Assembly (NCBI GenBank): GCA_030373505.1
Contig: JAUCYS010000005.1
Coordinates: 1 to 64,000 of the forward strand
DNA: 64,000 nt
Source: Parasphingorhabdus sp.
Lineage (GTDB): Bacteria; Pseudomonadota; Alphaproteobacteria; Sphingomonadales; Sphingomonadaceae
Reading direction: 5' to 3'
Below the pieces are notes generated by a model. It worked only from the letters and a program-made list of their open reading frames with translations, ran no database searches and was not told the origin of the DNA. Shown here one piece after another: positions 39,203 to 48,205 of this stretch (within the stretch, counting starts at the first letter, position 1; the number at the start of each line of letters is the position of its first letter). Position numbers and translations under genes: made by a program.

Positions 39203-41188
39203 TCAGCTTCTGCCTGTTGCCTGAACGGCGCGTCGCAGGCTCTTCCGGTAGACCGGATTATCCGGCATGATCGCGACCGCCTTCCTGAGCAGGCTGATGC
39301 CGTCGCGCCGGCGGTCCTTGTCCTGTATCAGCGCCAGACCATAGAGATGCGATACCACCGGACTTGACGGCTGGACCCGATAGGCGATCCGGCCTGCGGC
39401 AATCGCCTTGTCGGTCTCGCCCATACCGGTATAGGCCTGGGTCAGCCCGGCCACGATCAGGGCATCATTTTCGCCAATCCGCTTCCGCAAATTCTCGAGG
39501 ATATAGGCGGCTACCGCCCAGCTTTCGGTTTCCAGATGGGAATAGGCCATCCAGCGCAATCCGGCGATATTGCTGGGATTATAGCTGAGATATTGGGCCA
39601 GAACCTCACCCGACTGACGCATGTCTCCTTTGGCGCGCATGACCTCGACCATGCGCAACATGACCGGTTCGGAGAACCGGATGCTGCGGGCCTTTGTCAG
39701 CGCATCCAGTGCTTCGTTATAATCGCCCGTCGCCGCCGCGACATCGGCGACCAGCACATGGGCGCCGCTGGCCCCGGGATTGGCTAGCTGGAGCCGCTTT
39801 GCCTCGGCAAAGGCCGCCGCATAATCGCCCGCATCATAGAGCGCGCGAATATAGGGCACCACGATCCGCGCATCCTCGGCGTTCCGCTCGGCTTCCGCCC
39901 GCAGCACCGTGAGCGGGGCGGAGTCCAATATGGCGCTCTCCCGTCCTGCATCATGAACAGCGGCGCGGTTCAATATTGCTGCGGCCTCGTCTCGCTCGCC
40001 GATCGCCTCGAGCGACCGGCCGGCGAGCCAGAGCGCATAGGGATCGGCCCCGCTCCGGCTGACCTGCGGTTTCAGAACATCGACGGCATCGTCAGCGCTG
40101 CCCGCCAGATAGAGCGAACGCGCGAGGAGATTTTGCGCCTCCCGGTTTTCCGGCTGGATCGCGACCAGACGGTTAAACTTGTCGATCGCGGCGTTATAAT
40201 TGCCTTCGCTATGCTCGATGATACCCTCGACCAGCAACACGGCGGGTATATTGTCGATCACACCCTTGGTCTGCTGCATCAGCCGTCTCGCTAGGCCATA
40301 TTGGCCAGCGCGGGCGGCGAGCACTGCCTGCATGAAAAATGCTCTCGGATTATGCCCATCAAGGGAAATGATCTTGCGGGCGACGACCAGCATATCGGTC
40401 ATCCGTCCCATGTCGCCGAGGGTTGCCGCATATTCGGTCAGCAGCGGCACATCATTGGGATCGATCTGCAACGCGCGCTCGAACCAGGGAATAGCGGCAC
40501 CCAGACCAAACTGGAAACGCAGCAGCTCGCCGCGATATTGCAAGGCGCGAATATTGCGCGGGTCCAGCTTCACCGCCTTGTCGACCGCGTTGGTCGCACC
40601 AGCCTGATCGCCGGTGTCGGCGCGGAAGCGGGCAATCGCGACCCAAAGATCGGGATTTTTTGGGTCCAGCTCCATCGCCCGGTTGAATGCGGCACTGGCC
40701 AGCTGTTGATCGCCCACCTGCACCGCGACCCTGCCCATGATGCGCGCCGCATAGCCCTGGTTCCTGGCGGGAATATCAGCGGCGAGCAACTGGTCGCGCG
40801 CCTTTTCCGGTTCACCCTGCAGGAAATAGGCGTGGCCGTAAAGATGGCGAACTTCCGCCGGGTCCAGACCAAGCTGGACGGCCCGGTCGAGCTCCGCCTC
40901 GGCGGCAAGCCCATCCATCAGGCTCAGCAACACCTCGGCCTGCGCCACGCGCGCATCGATCCACTGCGGATCCGCCTTGATCGCATTCATCAGTTCAATG
41001 CGGGCCGACCGTATATCGCGGCCCGCGCGAAATTCCTCCGCCTTGGCAAAGGCTTCCCGTGCCTCCGCATTGCCCTGGCTGGCACCATAGATGGCGCTGG
41101 GAGCAGCGATCGTCGCCAGTGCCAGCGCCGCGGCGAGCAGCGCCGACTTCCGGCGAGAGCGCCGTTCAGAAGATAAATCCGTCGCCAT
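39203..41188 (-). CDS. tetratricopeptide-repeat protein of the XrtA/PEP-CTERM cluster
   Basis: This encodes a 661-residue protein with an N-terminal signal or anchor (RRKSALLAAALALATIAAPSAIYG) and about a dozen TPR units from residue 40 to the end (for example AFNRAMELDPKNPDLWVAIARFRADTGD and AIPWFERALQIDPNDVPLLTEYAATLGDMG). It is placed in the periplasm by topology. It follows prsR with only 3 bp between and so belongs to the exosortase-associated operon, where TPR proteins (PrsT-like) are thought to help polysaccharide or PEP-CTERM protein export. The assignment to PrsT is tentative, because it lacks a lipobox and is shorter. Confidence 0.85.
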   Translation of the reverse strand: MATDLSSERRSRRKSALLAAALALATIAAPSAIYGASQGNAEAREAFAKAEEFRAGRDIRSARIELMNAIKADPQWIDARVAQAEVLLSLMDGLAAEAELDRAVQLGLDPAEVRHLYGHAYFLQGEPEKARDQLLAADIPARNQGYAARIMGRVAVQVGDQQLASAAFNRAMELDPKNPDLWVAIARFRADTGDQAGATNAVDKAVKLDPRNIRALQYRGELLRFQFGLGAAIPWFERALQIDPNDVPLLTEYAATLGDMGRMTDMLVVARKIISLDGHNPRAFFMQAVLAARAGQYGLARRLMQQTKGVIDNIPAVLLVEGIIEHSEGNYNAAIDKFNRLVAIQPENREAQNLLARSLYLAGSADDAVDVLKPQVSRSGADPYALWLAGRSLEAIGERDEAAAILNRAAVHDAGRESAILDSAPLTVLRAEAERNAEDARIVVPYIRALYDAGDYAAAFAEAKRLQLANPGASGAHVLVADVAAATGDYNEALDALTKARSIRFSEPVMLRMVEVMRAKGDMRQSGEVLAQYLSYNPSNIAGLRWMAYSHLETESWAVAAYILENLRKRIGENDALIVAGLTQAYTGMGETDKAIAAGRIAYRVQPSSPVVSHLYGLALIQDKDRRRDGISLLRKAVAIMPDNPVYRKSLRRAVQATGRS

Positions 41189-41191
41189 GGG

Positions 41192-42577
41192 TCAGCTGGC
41201 CTGCTGCAATTTATATTGCTTGAGCAGATCATAGAGCGTTGGCCGGCTGATCCCGAGCAATTTGGCGGCATTGGAAATATTGCCGCTGGTCTGGGAGATC
41301 GCCCGCAGGATCGCTGAACGATCGGCCGCCTCCCGCGCCGCTTTCAGGTTCAGAATATCCATCGCCGCTTCGTCATCGACGTCCAGATCCAGGTCCTTTG
41401 CGCTGATCATCTTGCCGTCCGCCATGATCACGGCGCGCTTGATCCGGTTCTCCAGCTCGCGCACATTGCCCGGCCAGTGCCATGCTTCCAGCGCGGCCAG
41501 CGCATCCGGAGCGAGCCCCTTCACCGCCGGATTGATTTCCTCGGCAAATTTCTTCTGGAAATGCCGGGCCAGCAGGCTGGCATCGCCGGATCGCCCGGAC
41601 AAAGGCGGAATCTTGATCACGATTTCGGCGAGGCGATAATAGAGATCTTCCCGAAACGCATTTTCCGCGATCATCTTCTCGAGATCCTGATGGGTCGCGC
41701 AGACGATCCGTGTGTCGACGGCTATCGCCTTGCGGCCACCGATCCGCTCGATCACCCGCTCCTGCAGAAAGCGCAGCAATTTTACCTGTAGCGGCAGCGG
41801 AATGTCGCCGACCTCATCGAGAAACAGCGTGCCGCCATTGGCCTGCTCGATCTTTCCTTCGGTCGTCTTGATGGCACCGGTGAAGGCGCCCTTTTCATGG
41901 CCGAACAATTCGGACTCGAGCAGATTTTCCGGAATGGCCGCACAGTTGATCGCCACAAAAGTCTTGTCTCGCCGGTCGCTCGCATCGTGCAAGCCCTGGG
42001 CCAGCAATTCCTTGCCGGTTCCGCTCGCGCCGAGCAGCATCACCGACGCATTGGTATTGGCGACGCGCTCCACCATCTGTGCAACCTTCAGCATTTCCGG
42101 CGCAGCGGTGATGATCTGGCCCAATATATGTTTGTCACCATTATTCTGGGCGGCAAGAGTGGCATTTTCCTGTTCCAGCCGGTGAACATGAAAGGCCCGG
42201 CGGACGATCAGCCCCAGTTCGTCAATATCCACCGGCTTCTGGTAAAAGTCCCAGGCACCACCGGAAATGGCCCGCAAGGCACTGGATTTTTCGCCATGTC
42301 CTGAAGCGACGATGATCTTGGTGTCCGGCTTCAGACTCAGGATCGCGTCCATGGTGGCGAAACCTTCGGTGGTGCCATCCGGGTCCGGTGGCAAACCGAG
42401 GTCCAGTGTCACCACATCCGGCTCTTCCGCACGCAGCAACTCAATAGCGGACTCGCGGTCGCCTGCGATCAGAACTTCGAAATCGTCATAAGCCCATTTC
42501 AGCTGCTTTTGCAGACCGGGATCGTCTTCCACGATCAGCAGCTTGTCCTTCCTGGGTTGATTTTTCTGCGACATCAT
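41192..42577 (-). CDS. prsR: PEP-CTERM system sigma-54 response regulator PrsR
   Basis: This is an NtrC-class activator of about 460 residues. The receiver domain is LLIVEDDPGLQKQLKWAYDDFEV with phospho-Asp in VVTLDLGLPPDPDGTTEGF, an insert typical of PrsR. Then comes the AAA+ domain with Walker A GASGTGKELLAQG, the sigma-54 contact loop ELFGHEKGAFTGA and GGTLFLDEVGDIPL, and a C-terminal Fis-type HTH (NISNAAKLLGISRPTLYDLLKQYKL). It activates RpoN promoters of PEP-CTERM genes in known systems. It overlaps prsK by 4 bp; two adjacent ATGs (42577 or 42574) can start it. Confidence 0.94.
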   Translation of the reverse strand: MMSQKNQPRKDKLLIVEDDPGLQKQLKWAYDDFEVLIAGDRESAIELLRAEEPDVVTLDLGLPPDPDGTTEGFATMDAILSLKPDTKIIVASGHGEKSSALRAISGGAWDFYQKPVDIDELGLIVRRAFHVHRLEQENATLAAQNNGDKHILGQIITAAPEMLKVAQMVERVANTNASVMLLGASGTGKELLAQGLHDASDRRDKTFVAINCAAIPENLLESELFGHEKGAFTGAIKTTEGKIEQANGGTLFLDEVGDIPLPLQVKLLRFLQERVIERIGGRKAIAVDTRIVCATHQDLEKMIAENAFREDLYYRLAEIVIKIPPLSGRSGDASLLARHFQKKFAEEINPAVKGLAPDALAALEAWHWPGNVRELENRIKRAVIMADGKMISAKDLDLDVDDEAAMDILNLKAAREAADRSAILRAISQTSGNISNAAKLLGISRPTLYDLLKQYKLQQAS

Positions 42578-44670
42578 GCGGCCCTCTCGTCTGATGGGAT
42601 TTCTTGCGCCAAATGCCTGGCGAGCGGCAGCAGCAGCGTGAACCGGCTGCCGACCCCCAGCGTGCTCTCGACTTCCAGCCGTCCGTTCATGGCGCGCGCC
42701 AGTTCGCGGGCTTCATAGGCTCCGATACCAAAGCCACCCTGTTTGCTGGACGCGAAAGGCTTGAAAAGCTGGGTGCGGATAAATTCGCTCGACATGCCGC
42801 CCCCATGATCAGCAACCTCGATGGCCACGCTGAGGTCCCGCCGACGCGCGCTGATTGTTATCGGTTGATTTTCCGCACTGGCATCGATGGCGTTCTGGAT
42901 CAGATGCCCCAATATCTGCTCGACGCGAGCGGGATCGGCAAAAATCGTGAGATCCTCGATCTGGCCGCTCTGCAGGCTGTGCAAAAGCCGCTTCTTCTCG
43001 ATCGTGGAACGGATCAGTTCGGCAATCTTCACCGACCTGGGCTCCTCGGGCGTTGCCTTATTATGCTGTGACAGCCTTTCCAGCAGGCCATTCATCTTGC
43101 GCGCCGAATCCTGCAGAGTATCGATCATATCGGCCTGGAAATCGGGATTGCCGGCATGGCGCTTGGCATTGCCGGCCAGCAGGCTCAACTGGCTGACCAG
43201 ATTCTTGATGTCGTGCATGATGAAGGCCATCCGCCGGTTGAATTCGTCAAATCTCTGCACTTCCGACAGGGATTCCTGACTGCGATATTCGGCCAGATAG
43301 CTTGCCACCTGCCGGCCAACAACGCGCAGCATGTCCAGATCCTCCCAGTCCAGCGTGCGGTTGATCCGGGGTCGCGCCAGCAGGATCAATCCCGCCAGCC
43401 GGTCGAAATGGACCAGCGGCACCGCGATCCAGGTCCGCGGATCGCCGGTCATCCAGTCCGGGATTCCCGCTGCTTCCGATTTCGCATCCTTGCCGGCGCG
43501 CAGGGCGTCAAATTCGACGATATGGCCGGTATCTTCGAAAAATCCTGCGGTGCGGGTGGTGCAGGCGCGGGACGGGACTTCGACCGTGGACCAGTTCCAG
43601 CGTGACTGCAGCACCAGCTGGCCGGAATCGTCCGGTACCAGCAGAATGCCGGCAGGCGAATCGGTGATATCCGCGATCGCCTTGATCACCCGTTCGTGAA
43701 AGGGAGCGCTGTCCGGTCCGGGCCTGCCAATCGTATCGGTAAAGCGAATCCATTCCGACCGATAATCATAGCGGTGCTGGAAGAAATTCTTGGCCAGCTT
43801 GACCTTCGCCCAGGCGCGAAATTTGCCGGAAGGCAGCAGCAGCAACGCACCGATCGTCGTGCCAAACAGGAAACTGATCTGGGCCAGACGCGCATAGTCG
43901 CCGCCGATGATCTGCAGCGCCGTCGCGATCACGATCATCATCAGCAGATAGCTGCCGATCGCCACCAGCGACAGCGAACGGAAGGTCACGCTGCGCGAAA
44001 GCTTGAGCGTCCACTCGGTATTGCGCATCGACGCCAGCACCAATATCGGGGCAATCAAAGCTATCATCGGGCCGCGCATGGCGTGTAATTCGACCGGCAC
44101 TTGCTGGGTCAGATAGGTGATCGTGTAAAGGTTGAGATCATAGGTCCAGATCGCGGCCAGCGACGCCATCGGCAGCCTGATCCCCCAGCGGGTTTCGGGC
44201 GCGGTAATCGAATAGAGATTGTGGACGAGCACCAGCGCGCCCACGGAGAAGATCATCCGGAGCACCAGCGACGTATAAAGCGTAACTCCCTCGAGCCGCG
44301 GACTTCCCACAAAGGCAGGGAGCAGCGAATCGACCAGTGTCTGGCCGACCAGAACAAAGGTCAGGGTGGCATAGATGACGTTGACGGTCTTGGGCTCATC
44401 ACGCCCTTCCCCCGTCCGCAACAGGATGAACATGAAGGCAAGCCAGCCAAAATTGCGCAATGTCTCGGAAAATCGAGCGATTGGTGTCAGGAATCCCTCG
44501 ACCGCAATCGACAGGGCCCAGAAACTGGTCAGCGCGATCGCAACGATCAGCCATATATGTTTTTCGGTGCGTGGCACCTTGCGCTGAAATTGCCAGATCG
44601 CCAGCGCACCGAAAAGGGCCGCCGCAATGGCATGTCCGAACACACTGATATATTCGAGAAGCGTGTTCAT
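42574..44670 (-). CDS. prsK: PEP-CTERM system sensor histidine kinase PrsK
   Basis: This encodes a 698-residue membrane kinase. The first 290 residues hold about eight membrane helices, beginning LEYISVFGHAIAAALFGALAIW. A GAF domain follows (about 310-470), then the kinase core with phospho-acceptor His in FIMHDIKNLVSQL, and an ATPase domain with HLIQNAIDAS (N box), VADHGGGM (G1) and GGFGIGAYEARELARAMNG (G2). It phosphorylates PrsR, encoded immediately after with a 4-bp overlap. It starts 1 bp after the glycosyltransferase stop. Confidence 0.94.
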   Translation of the reverse strand: MNTLLEYISVFGHAIAAALFGALAIWQFQRKVPRTEKHIWLIVAIALTSFWALSIAVEGFLTPIARFSETLRNFGWLAFMFILLRTGEGRDEPKTVNVIYATLTFVLVGQTLVDSLLPAFVGSPRLEGVTLYTSLVLRMIFSVGALVLVHNLYSITAPETRWGIRLPMASLAAIWTYDLNLYTITYLTQQVPVELHAMRGPMIALIAPILVLASMRNTEWTLKLSRSVTFRSLSLVAIGSYLLMMIVIATALQIIGGDYARLAQISFLFGTTIGALLLLPSGKFRAWAKVKLAKNFFQHRYDYRSEWIRFTDTIGRPGPDSAPFHERVIKAIADITDSPAGILLVPDDSGQLVLQSRWNWSTVEVPSRACTTRTAGFFEDTGHIVEFDALRAGKDAKSEAAGIPDWMTGDPRTWIAVPLVHFDRLAGLILLARPRINRTLDWEDLDMLRVVGRQVASYLAEYRSQESLSEVQRFDEFNRRMAFIMHDIKNLVSQLSLLAGNAKRHAGNPDFQADMIDTLQDSARKMNGLLERLSQHNKATPEEPRSVKIAELIRSTIEKKRLLHSLQSGQIEDLTIFADPARVEQILGHLIQNAIDASAENQPITISARRRDLSVAIEVADHGGGMSSEFIRTQLFKPFASSKQGGFGIGAYEARELARAMNGRLEVESTLGVGSRFTLLLPLARHLAQEIPSDERAA

Positions 44671-44671
44671 A

Positions 44672-46060
44672 TCAGCGCGCTCCGTCTGGCCACAGGATGA
44701 CCCGGAGGGTCTGCAGGATGATCAGCAGGTCCAGAAAAGGCGTGTAATTTTTGGCATAATAGAGATCATATTCCAGCTTGTGCCGTGCATCTTCCGTGGA
44801 CGCGCCGTAGGGATAGTTGATCTGGGCCCAGCCAGTGATCCCCGGCTTCACGATATGTCTCTCCGCATAATAGGGCATTTTCGTCTGCAGATCGTTGACA
44901 AACTGTGGCCGTTCCGGACGAGGGCCGACAAAACTCATTTCGCCTTTCAGGACGCTCCACGCCTGTGGCAGTTCGTCGATCCGGACCTTGCGAATGAAGC
45001 GGCCGATCCGGGTAGTCCGCGGATCATTTTTCGTCGCCCAGCGCGCCTCGCCGCCGGTCTCGGCGTCAGAACGCATCGAACGCAGCTTGAGGATTTTGAA
45101 CGTCTGGCCATATAGCCCGACCCGTTCCTGCGTGAAAAAAGATCCCCCCCTGCTTTCCAGCCTGATGAGCAATGCAAAAAGCAGAATGATCGGTCCGGTC
45201 AGGACGAGCAGCAGGAAACTCAGCAATATATCAAAGCCCCGCTTGAACAGGGTGGACAGCCTGCGACCCGAAGAAAAGCCGTCGGAGAAAATGAACCAGC
45301 TTGGGTTCACGCTGTCGAGGTCGACCCGCCCGGTTTCGCGTTCCAGAAAGCTGGACAGCTCGTTGACATGGACACCGGTCGTCTTGATCGTCAGCAAGTC
45401 GGCCACCGGTAGCGAATTGCGCCGCTCCTCGAGCGCCACCACCACTTCGCTGACCGCAAGGTCAATCACATGCTGTGGCAGATTGGCGATATCCTGGCGC
45501 TTCACCGCGCTCTCGATCAGGCTTGGTCCCTCGTTCATGTCGACATAGCCGGCAATGGTGAACCCGTTTTCCTGCCGCTTTTCCATCGCCGCGATGCGGC
45601 CGGCGCGCGGGCCGGCGCCGAGGATCAGCAGGCGGCGCTTGAAAATATCGCTGTCCAGAATCGTGCCGAGCAAAATGCGGACCACCATCAGGAACAGGAT
45701 CGCGAGGACCATCGCGTAGAGCGAATTCGACCGCCACAGAGTCACCCCCGGCATCGCAAAGGACATCAGCGACAGGAAAATCACGCCGAGAGAAATCGCC
45801 ACCAGAATTCGGGCAGCAGCAAAGCGCAGGGATTGCAGCGCTTCCGGCCCGTAAATACCGACCGCGATCAGCGCCAGCTGCAGGGCAATGGCAAAGCTGA
45901 AAATCGGAGCCGGCCGATCGGCGATCGAACCGATGCCCATATTGATCTGCACCGCACGGAATATCCACCCCGCCTCCGCCGCCATCATCAGCAGCAGAAA
46001 GTCGATCAGCCCCAGCACGAGCACGGGATAGGGAATATAATGTTTGAACAGTCTGATCAT
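44672..46060 (-). CDS. XrtA/PEP-CTERM system sugar transferase (TIGR03013 type)
   Basis: This encodes a 462-residue polyprenyl-phosphate sugar phosphotransferase (WcaJ/ExoY-like) that starts exopolysaccharide synthesis. Four to five N-terminal membrane helices lead into a Rossmann-like region (RRLLILGAGPRAGRIAAMEK), a further helix, and the bacterial sugar transferase domain with KRGFDILLSFLLLVLTGPIILL, GLYGQTFKILKLRSMR, RIDELPQAWSVLKGEMSFVGPRPERPQFV and KPGITGWAQINYPYGAS. It heads the prsK-prsR-TPR run. The exosortase itself is not in the window. Confidence 0.93.
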   Translation of the reverse strand: MIRLFKHYIPYPVLVLGLIDFLLLMMAAEAGWIFRAVQINMGIGSIADRPAPIFSFAIALQLALIAVGIYGPEALQSLRFAAARILVAISLGVIFLSLMSFAMPGVTLWRSNSLYAMVLAILFLMVVRILLGTILDSDIFKRRLLILGAGPRAGRIAAMEKRQENGFTIAGYVDMNEGPSLIESAVKRQDIANLPQHVIDLAVSEVVVALEERRNSLPVADLLTIKTTGVHVNELSSFLERETGRVDLDSVNPSWFIFSDGFSSGRRLSTLFKRGFDILLSFLLLVLTGPIILLFALLIRLESRGGSFFTQERVGLYGQTFKILKLRSMRSDAETGGEARWATKNDPRTTRIGRFIRKVRIDELPQAWSVLKGEMSFVGPRPERPQFVNDLQTKMPYYAERHIVKPGITGWAQINYPYGASTEDARHKLEYDLYYAKNYTPFLDLLIILQTLRVILWPDGAR

Positions 46061-46111
46061 ATTGCGCGCAGTTTTCCTTGGTCTTTCCGACCTCTAAGGA
46101 AAATTGGTTAT

Positions 46112-46183
46112 CTGTCGGTAAACTTTACAATCAAATTAAGCAAAATCAGCGGATTTTTTATAGAATGTTCAACAGACCGACAG
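46112..46183 (-). promoter_or_regulatory. inverted CTGTCGGT pair upstream of the PEP-CTERM operon
   Basis: CTGTCGGT (46112-46119) and its exact complement ACCGACAG (46176-46183) face each other 64 bp apart, 52-123 bp before the glycosyltransferase start. This spacing and position fit upstream activator sites of an NtrC-class regulator such as PrsR. I could not identify a convincing -24/-12 (GG-N10-GC) element. The remaining spacer shows nothing else. Confidence 0.4.
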
Positions 46184-46220
46184 TTTTCAGCGGGCATTAT
46201 GATGCTTCCGGGGCTCCCGG

Positions 46221-47612
46221 CTAGTCATTGACGAAGTCAAAAGGTGTCAATCCGCGTTCCCGTTCGTCGAATTTCAGCGCCCGGCTGCGCGGCGGTGCAG
46301 AGCGCTGGGAACATTGGCGGCGGGTGCAGGCGGAACAGCCCAGTCCGATCGGATCCGCATGCTCGATATCCAGATCCATGCCGCGCGCATCGTGCAGGAC
46401 CGATGCGACATCGGCGGAGACACCCAGTCCGATGGCAAAGGCCGGGGTATAGCCACCGGCGCCGGAGCCGATGCCCTGCACCGCACGAGACAGGGTGAAC
46501 CAGGTCGAACCGTCTTCCAGCGCGACCAGCTGGGAGTGTATCTCTGCCGGCTGTTCGAAGACCCGGTGAATGTCCCATAAAGGACAGCGATGCGCGCTTT
46601 CCACCAGCGGCGCATTGCTGGCTCCGGCATAGCGCTTCGAGATCGTCCCGGCCCGGTCGATCCGGACCATGAAAAAGGGCAGGCCCCGCGATCCGACTCG
46701 CTGCAAGGTCGTCAGCCTGTGGGCGATTTGCTCGAAACCAGCGCCAAAGCGGCGCTGAAGCAGCTGAATACGATATCCGCTTTGCTCGCATGCCTTCAAG
46801 AACCGGTCATAGGGCATCATCAGGGCGGCAGCGAAATAGCTCCACAGGTGGCGGCGGAACAGTTTTTCGGCGGCGCGATCGGTAAAATTCCCGCCGGCAG
46901 CCAGCGCGTCAATTTCACCCTTCGCCTCGATCTGGCCGAGCAGCAGTGCCGCCTGGAACGTTCGCGATGCCGGGTCGAGCATCTCCGAAAGCTGCAGCTG
47001 CCTGGCGTGCAGATCGAGCCGCCGCAGCTTGTCCGGCAGCACCGCTTCCGGCAAGATCCGGATCATCAACTGATGCTTGACCCGCAGCCTTTCCGCAATT
47101 GCGCCATAGAGATCGCCTGCCCCCAGGCGCAATTCATCGGCCAGCTCTTCCGCCATCGAATCGAGATCGGCAAAATGGTTGCGCCAGCGCTCAATTTCGC
47201 GGCGAACAGCCTGGATCGGATCCGGGGCGCTGGTCTCCGCAGCCTCACCGCCGGCCCCGCGACTGTCAAAAAGGCGGACAAAAGCTTCCGCCGTATTGGG
47301 CGATGCGATCAGCCATTCTTCCAGTTCGGTGCGGTCGATCGACAGGTCTTCAAACAGCGGATCCGCGAGCCGCTGGCGGATTGCATCAATCCCGCCGCCC
47401 GGCTCCGCCGCGATCAGCTGCCTCGGGTCAAAATCGAATCTGTCGGCAAGCAAGAGCATCAGGCGGGCGCTCACAGGCCGCTGGTTTCGTTCGATCAGAT
47501 TGAGATAGCTGGGTGAAATATCGAGCGCCTCGGCCAGCGCGACCTGGGTCATCCCGGCGCTGCGCCGCAGACGCTTGATGGGCGCACCGGCGAAGAGTTT
47601 CTTGTTGGTCAT
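46221..47612 (-). CDS. XRE-family short-chain fatty-acyl regulator (RamB/ScfR type)
   Basis: This encodes a 463-residue regulator: an N-terminal HTH (IKRLRRSAGMTQVALAEALDISPSYLNLIERNQRPVSARLMLLLAD), a middle helical region, an IrrE/ImmA-like domain remnant, and a C-terminal DUF2083 domain with four cysteines (GLGCSACTRRQCSQR and AHRCPLWD). Relatives sense acyl-CoA and control the glyoxylate bypass, methylcitrate or propionate genes (RamB, PrpR of mycobacteria). The target genes are not adjacent. A perfect palindrome sits 10 bp before its start, suggesting autoregulation. Upstream is a divergent unknown gene. Confidence 0.92.
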   Translation of the reverse strand: MTNKKLFAGAPIKRLRRSAGMTQVALAEALDISPSYLNLIERNQRPVSARLMLLLADRFDFDPRQLIAAEPGGGIDAIRQRLADPLFEDLSIDRTELEEWLIASPNTAEAFVRLFDSRGAGGEAAETSAPDPIQAVRREIERWRNHFADLDSMAEELADELRLGAGDLYGAIAERLRVKHQLMIRILPEAVLPDKLRRLDLHARQLQLSEMLDPASRTFQAALLLGQIEAKGEIDALAAGGNFTDRAAEKLFRRHLWSYFAAALMMPYDRFLKACEQSGYRIQLLQRRFGAGFEQIAHRLTTLQRVGSRGLPFFMVRIDRAGTISKRYAGASNAPLVESAHRCPLWDIHRVFEQPAEIHSQLVALEDGSTWFTLSRAVQGIGSGAGGYTPAFAIGLGVSADVASVLHDARGMDLDIEHADPIGLGCSACTRRQCSQRSAPPRSRALKFDERERGLTPFDFVND

Positions 47613-47621
47613 GCAGCGCCT

Positions 47622-47639
47622 ATGTAAATTTATTTACAT
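47622..47639 (-). promoter_or_regulatory. palindromic operator just upstream of the RamB/ScfR-like gene
   Basis: ATGTAAATTTATTTACAT is a perfect palindrome (8-bp arms, 2-bp centre) located 10 bp before the start codon and directly upstream of the ribosome-binding region. RamB-type regulators bind AT-rich palindromes and repress themselves; this is the best candidate site. Confidence 0.65.
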
Positions 47640-47797
47640 GATTTCAAGCGGATTTGCCCAATGTCATACACGGCTACACAAAAGCAAGGCGCGGCCGCTT
47701 TGCCCGTTACCGAGCGGGGCGGACTGCAGAAGGTAAATATTTCTTAACCGCACCGGGCTATTTTCGTGCAGAATCTGAAAGAAACTGGTGCTCTGAT

Positions 47798-48205
47798 ATG
47801 CTCAAAGAATCCATTCTGCTTGTCGCCTCCACCGGAGTTCTGATCTATCTGGTCTCTCCCTCCGGCGAGCCTCCCAAACCGGAACCGGTCAAGGAAGAAG
47901 TGCAGAAAATCGTGGCGTCCCCCGCTCCGGCGTCTGATGACAGCTGGGAATATAGCGATGAGGATATGGAGACAGACGACGATAACTTCACATTCGGCGA
48001 GCCGATGACATTTCTGGACAATGATGAGAACGAACCATCGTCCGATCCGCCCCCATCTGGCGCCCCGGCGAGTGCGGGCAGCAGGTCTTTTGCCGACAGC
48101 GCCCCTTCCCCGTCGGGAGGCAGTCCGCGACCTGGCGCACCCGGTAGCCGGGAGAACCCCATCGCCCTCGCCCCGAACGGGCGGACCAGCGCTAACGACA
48201 GATAA
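47798..48205 (+). CDS. acidic, proline-rich membrane-anchored protein, unknown
   Basis: This encodes 135 residues with one N-terminal hydrophobic segment (ESILLVASTGVLIYLVS), then a Pro/Glu stretch (PPKPEPVKEEVQK), a strongly acidic region (EYSDEDMETDDDNF...DNDENE) and a Pro/Ser/Gly-rich low-complexity end. It looks intrinsically disordered and anchored in the membrane. I do not recognise a family. The ATG at 47798 gives the natural start, though its ribosome-binding site is weak. A TTAACC half-site lies about 55 bp upstream. Its stop abuts the convergent DUF3501 stop. Confidence 0.65.
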   Translation: MLKESILLVASTGVLIYLVSPSGEPPKPEPVKEEVQKIVASPAPASDDSWEYSDEDMETDDDNFTFGEPMTFLDNDENEPSSDPPPSGAPASAGSRSFADSAPSPSGGSPRPGAPGSRENPIALAPNGRTSANDR

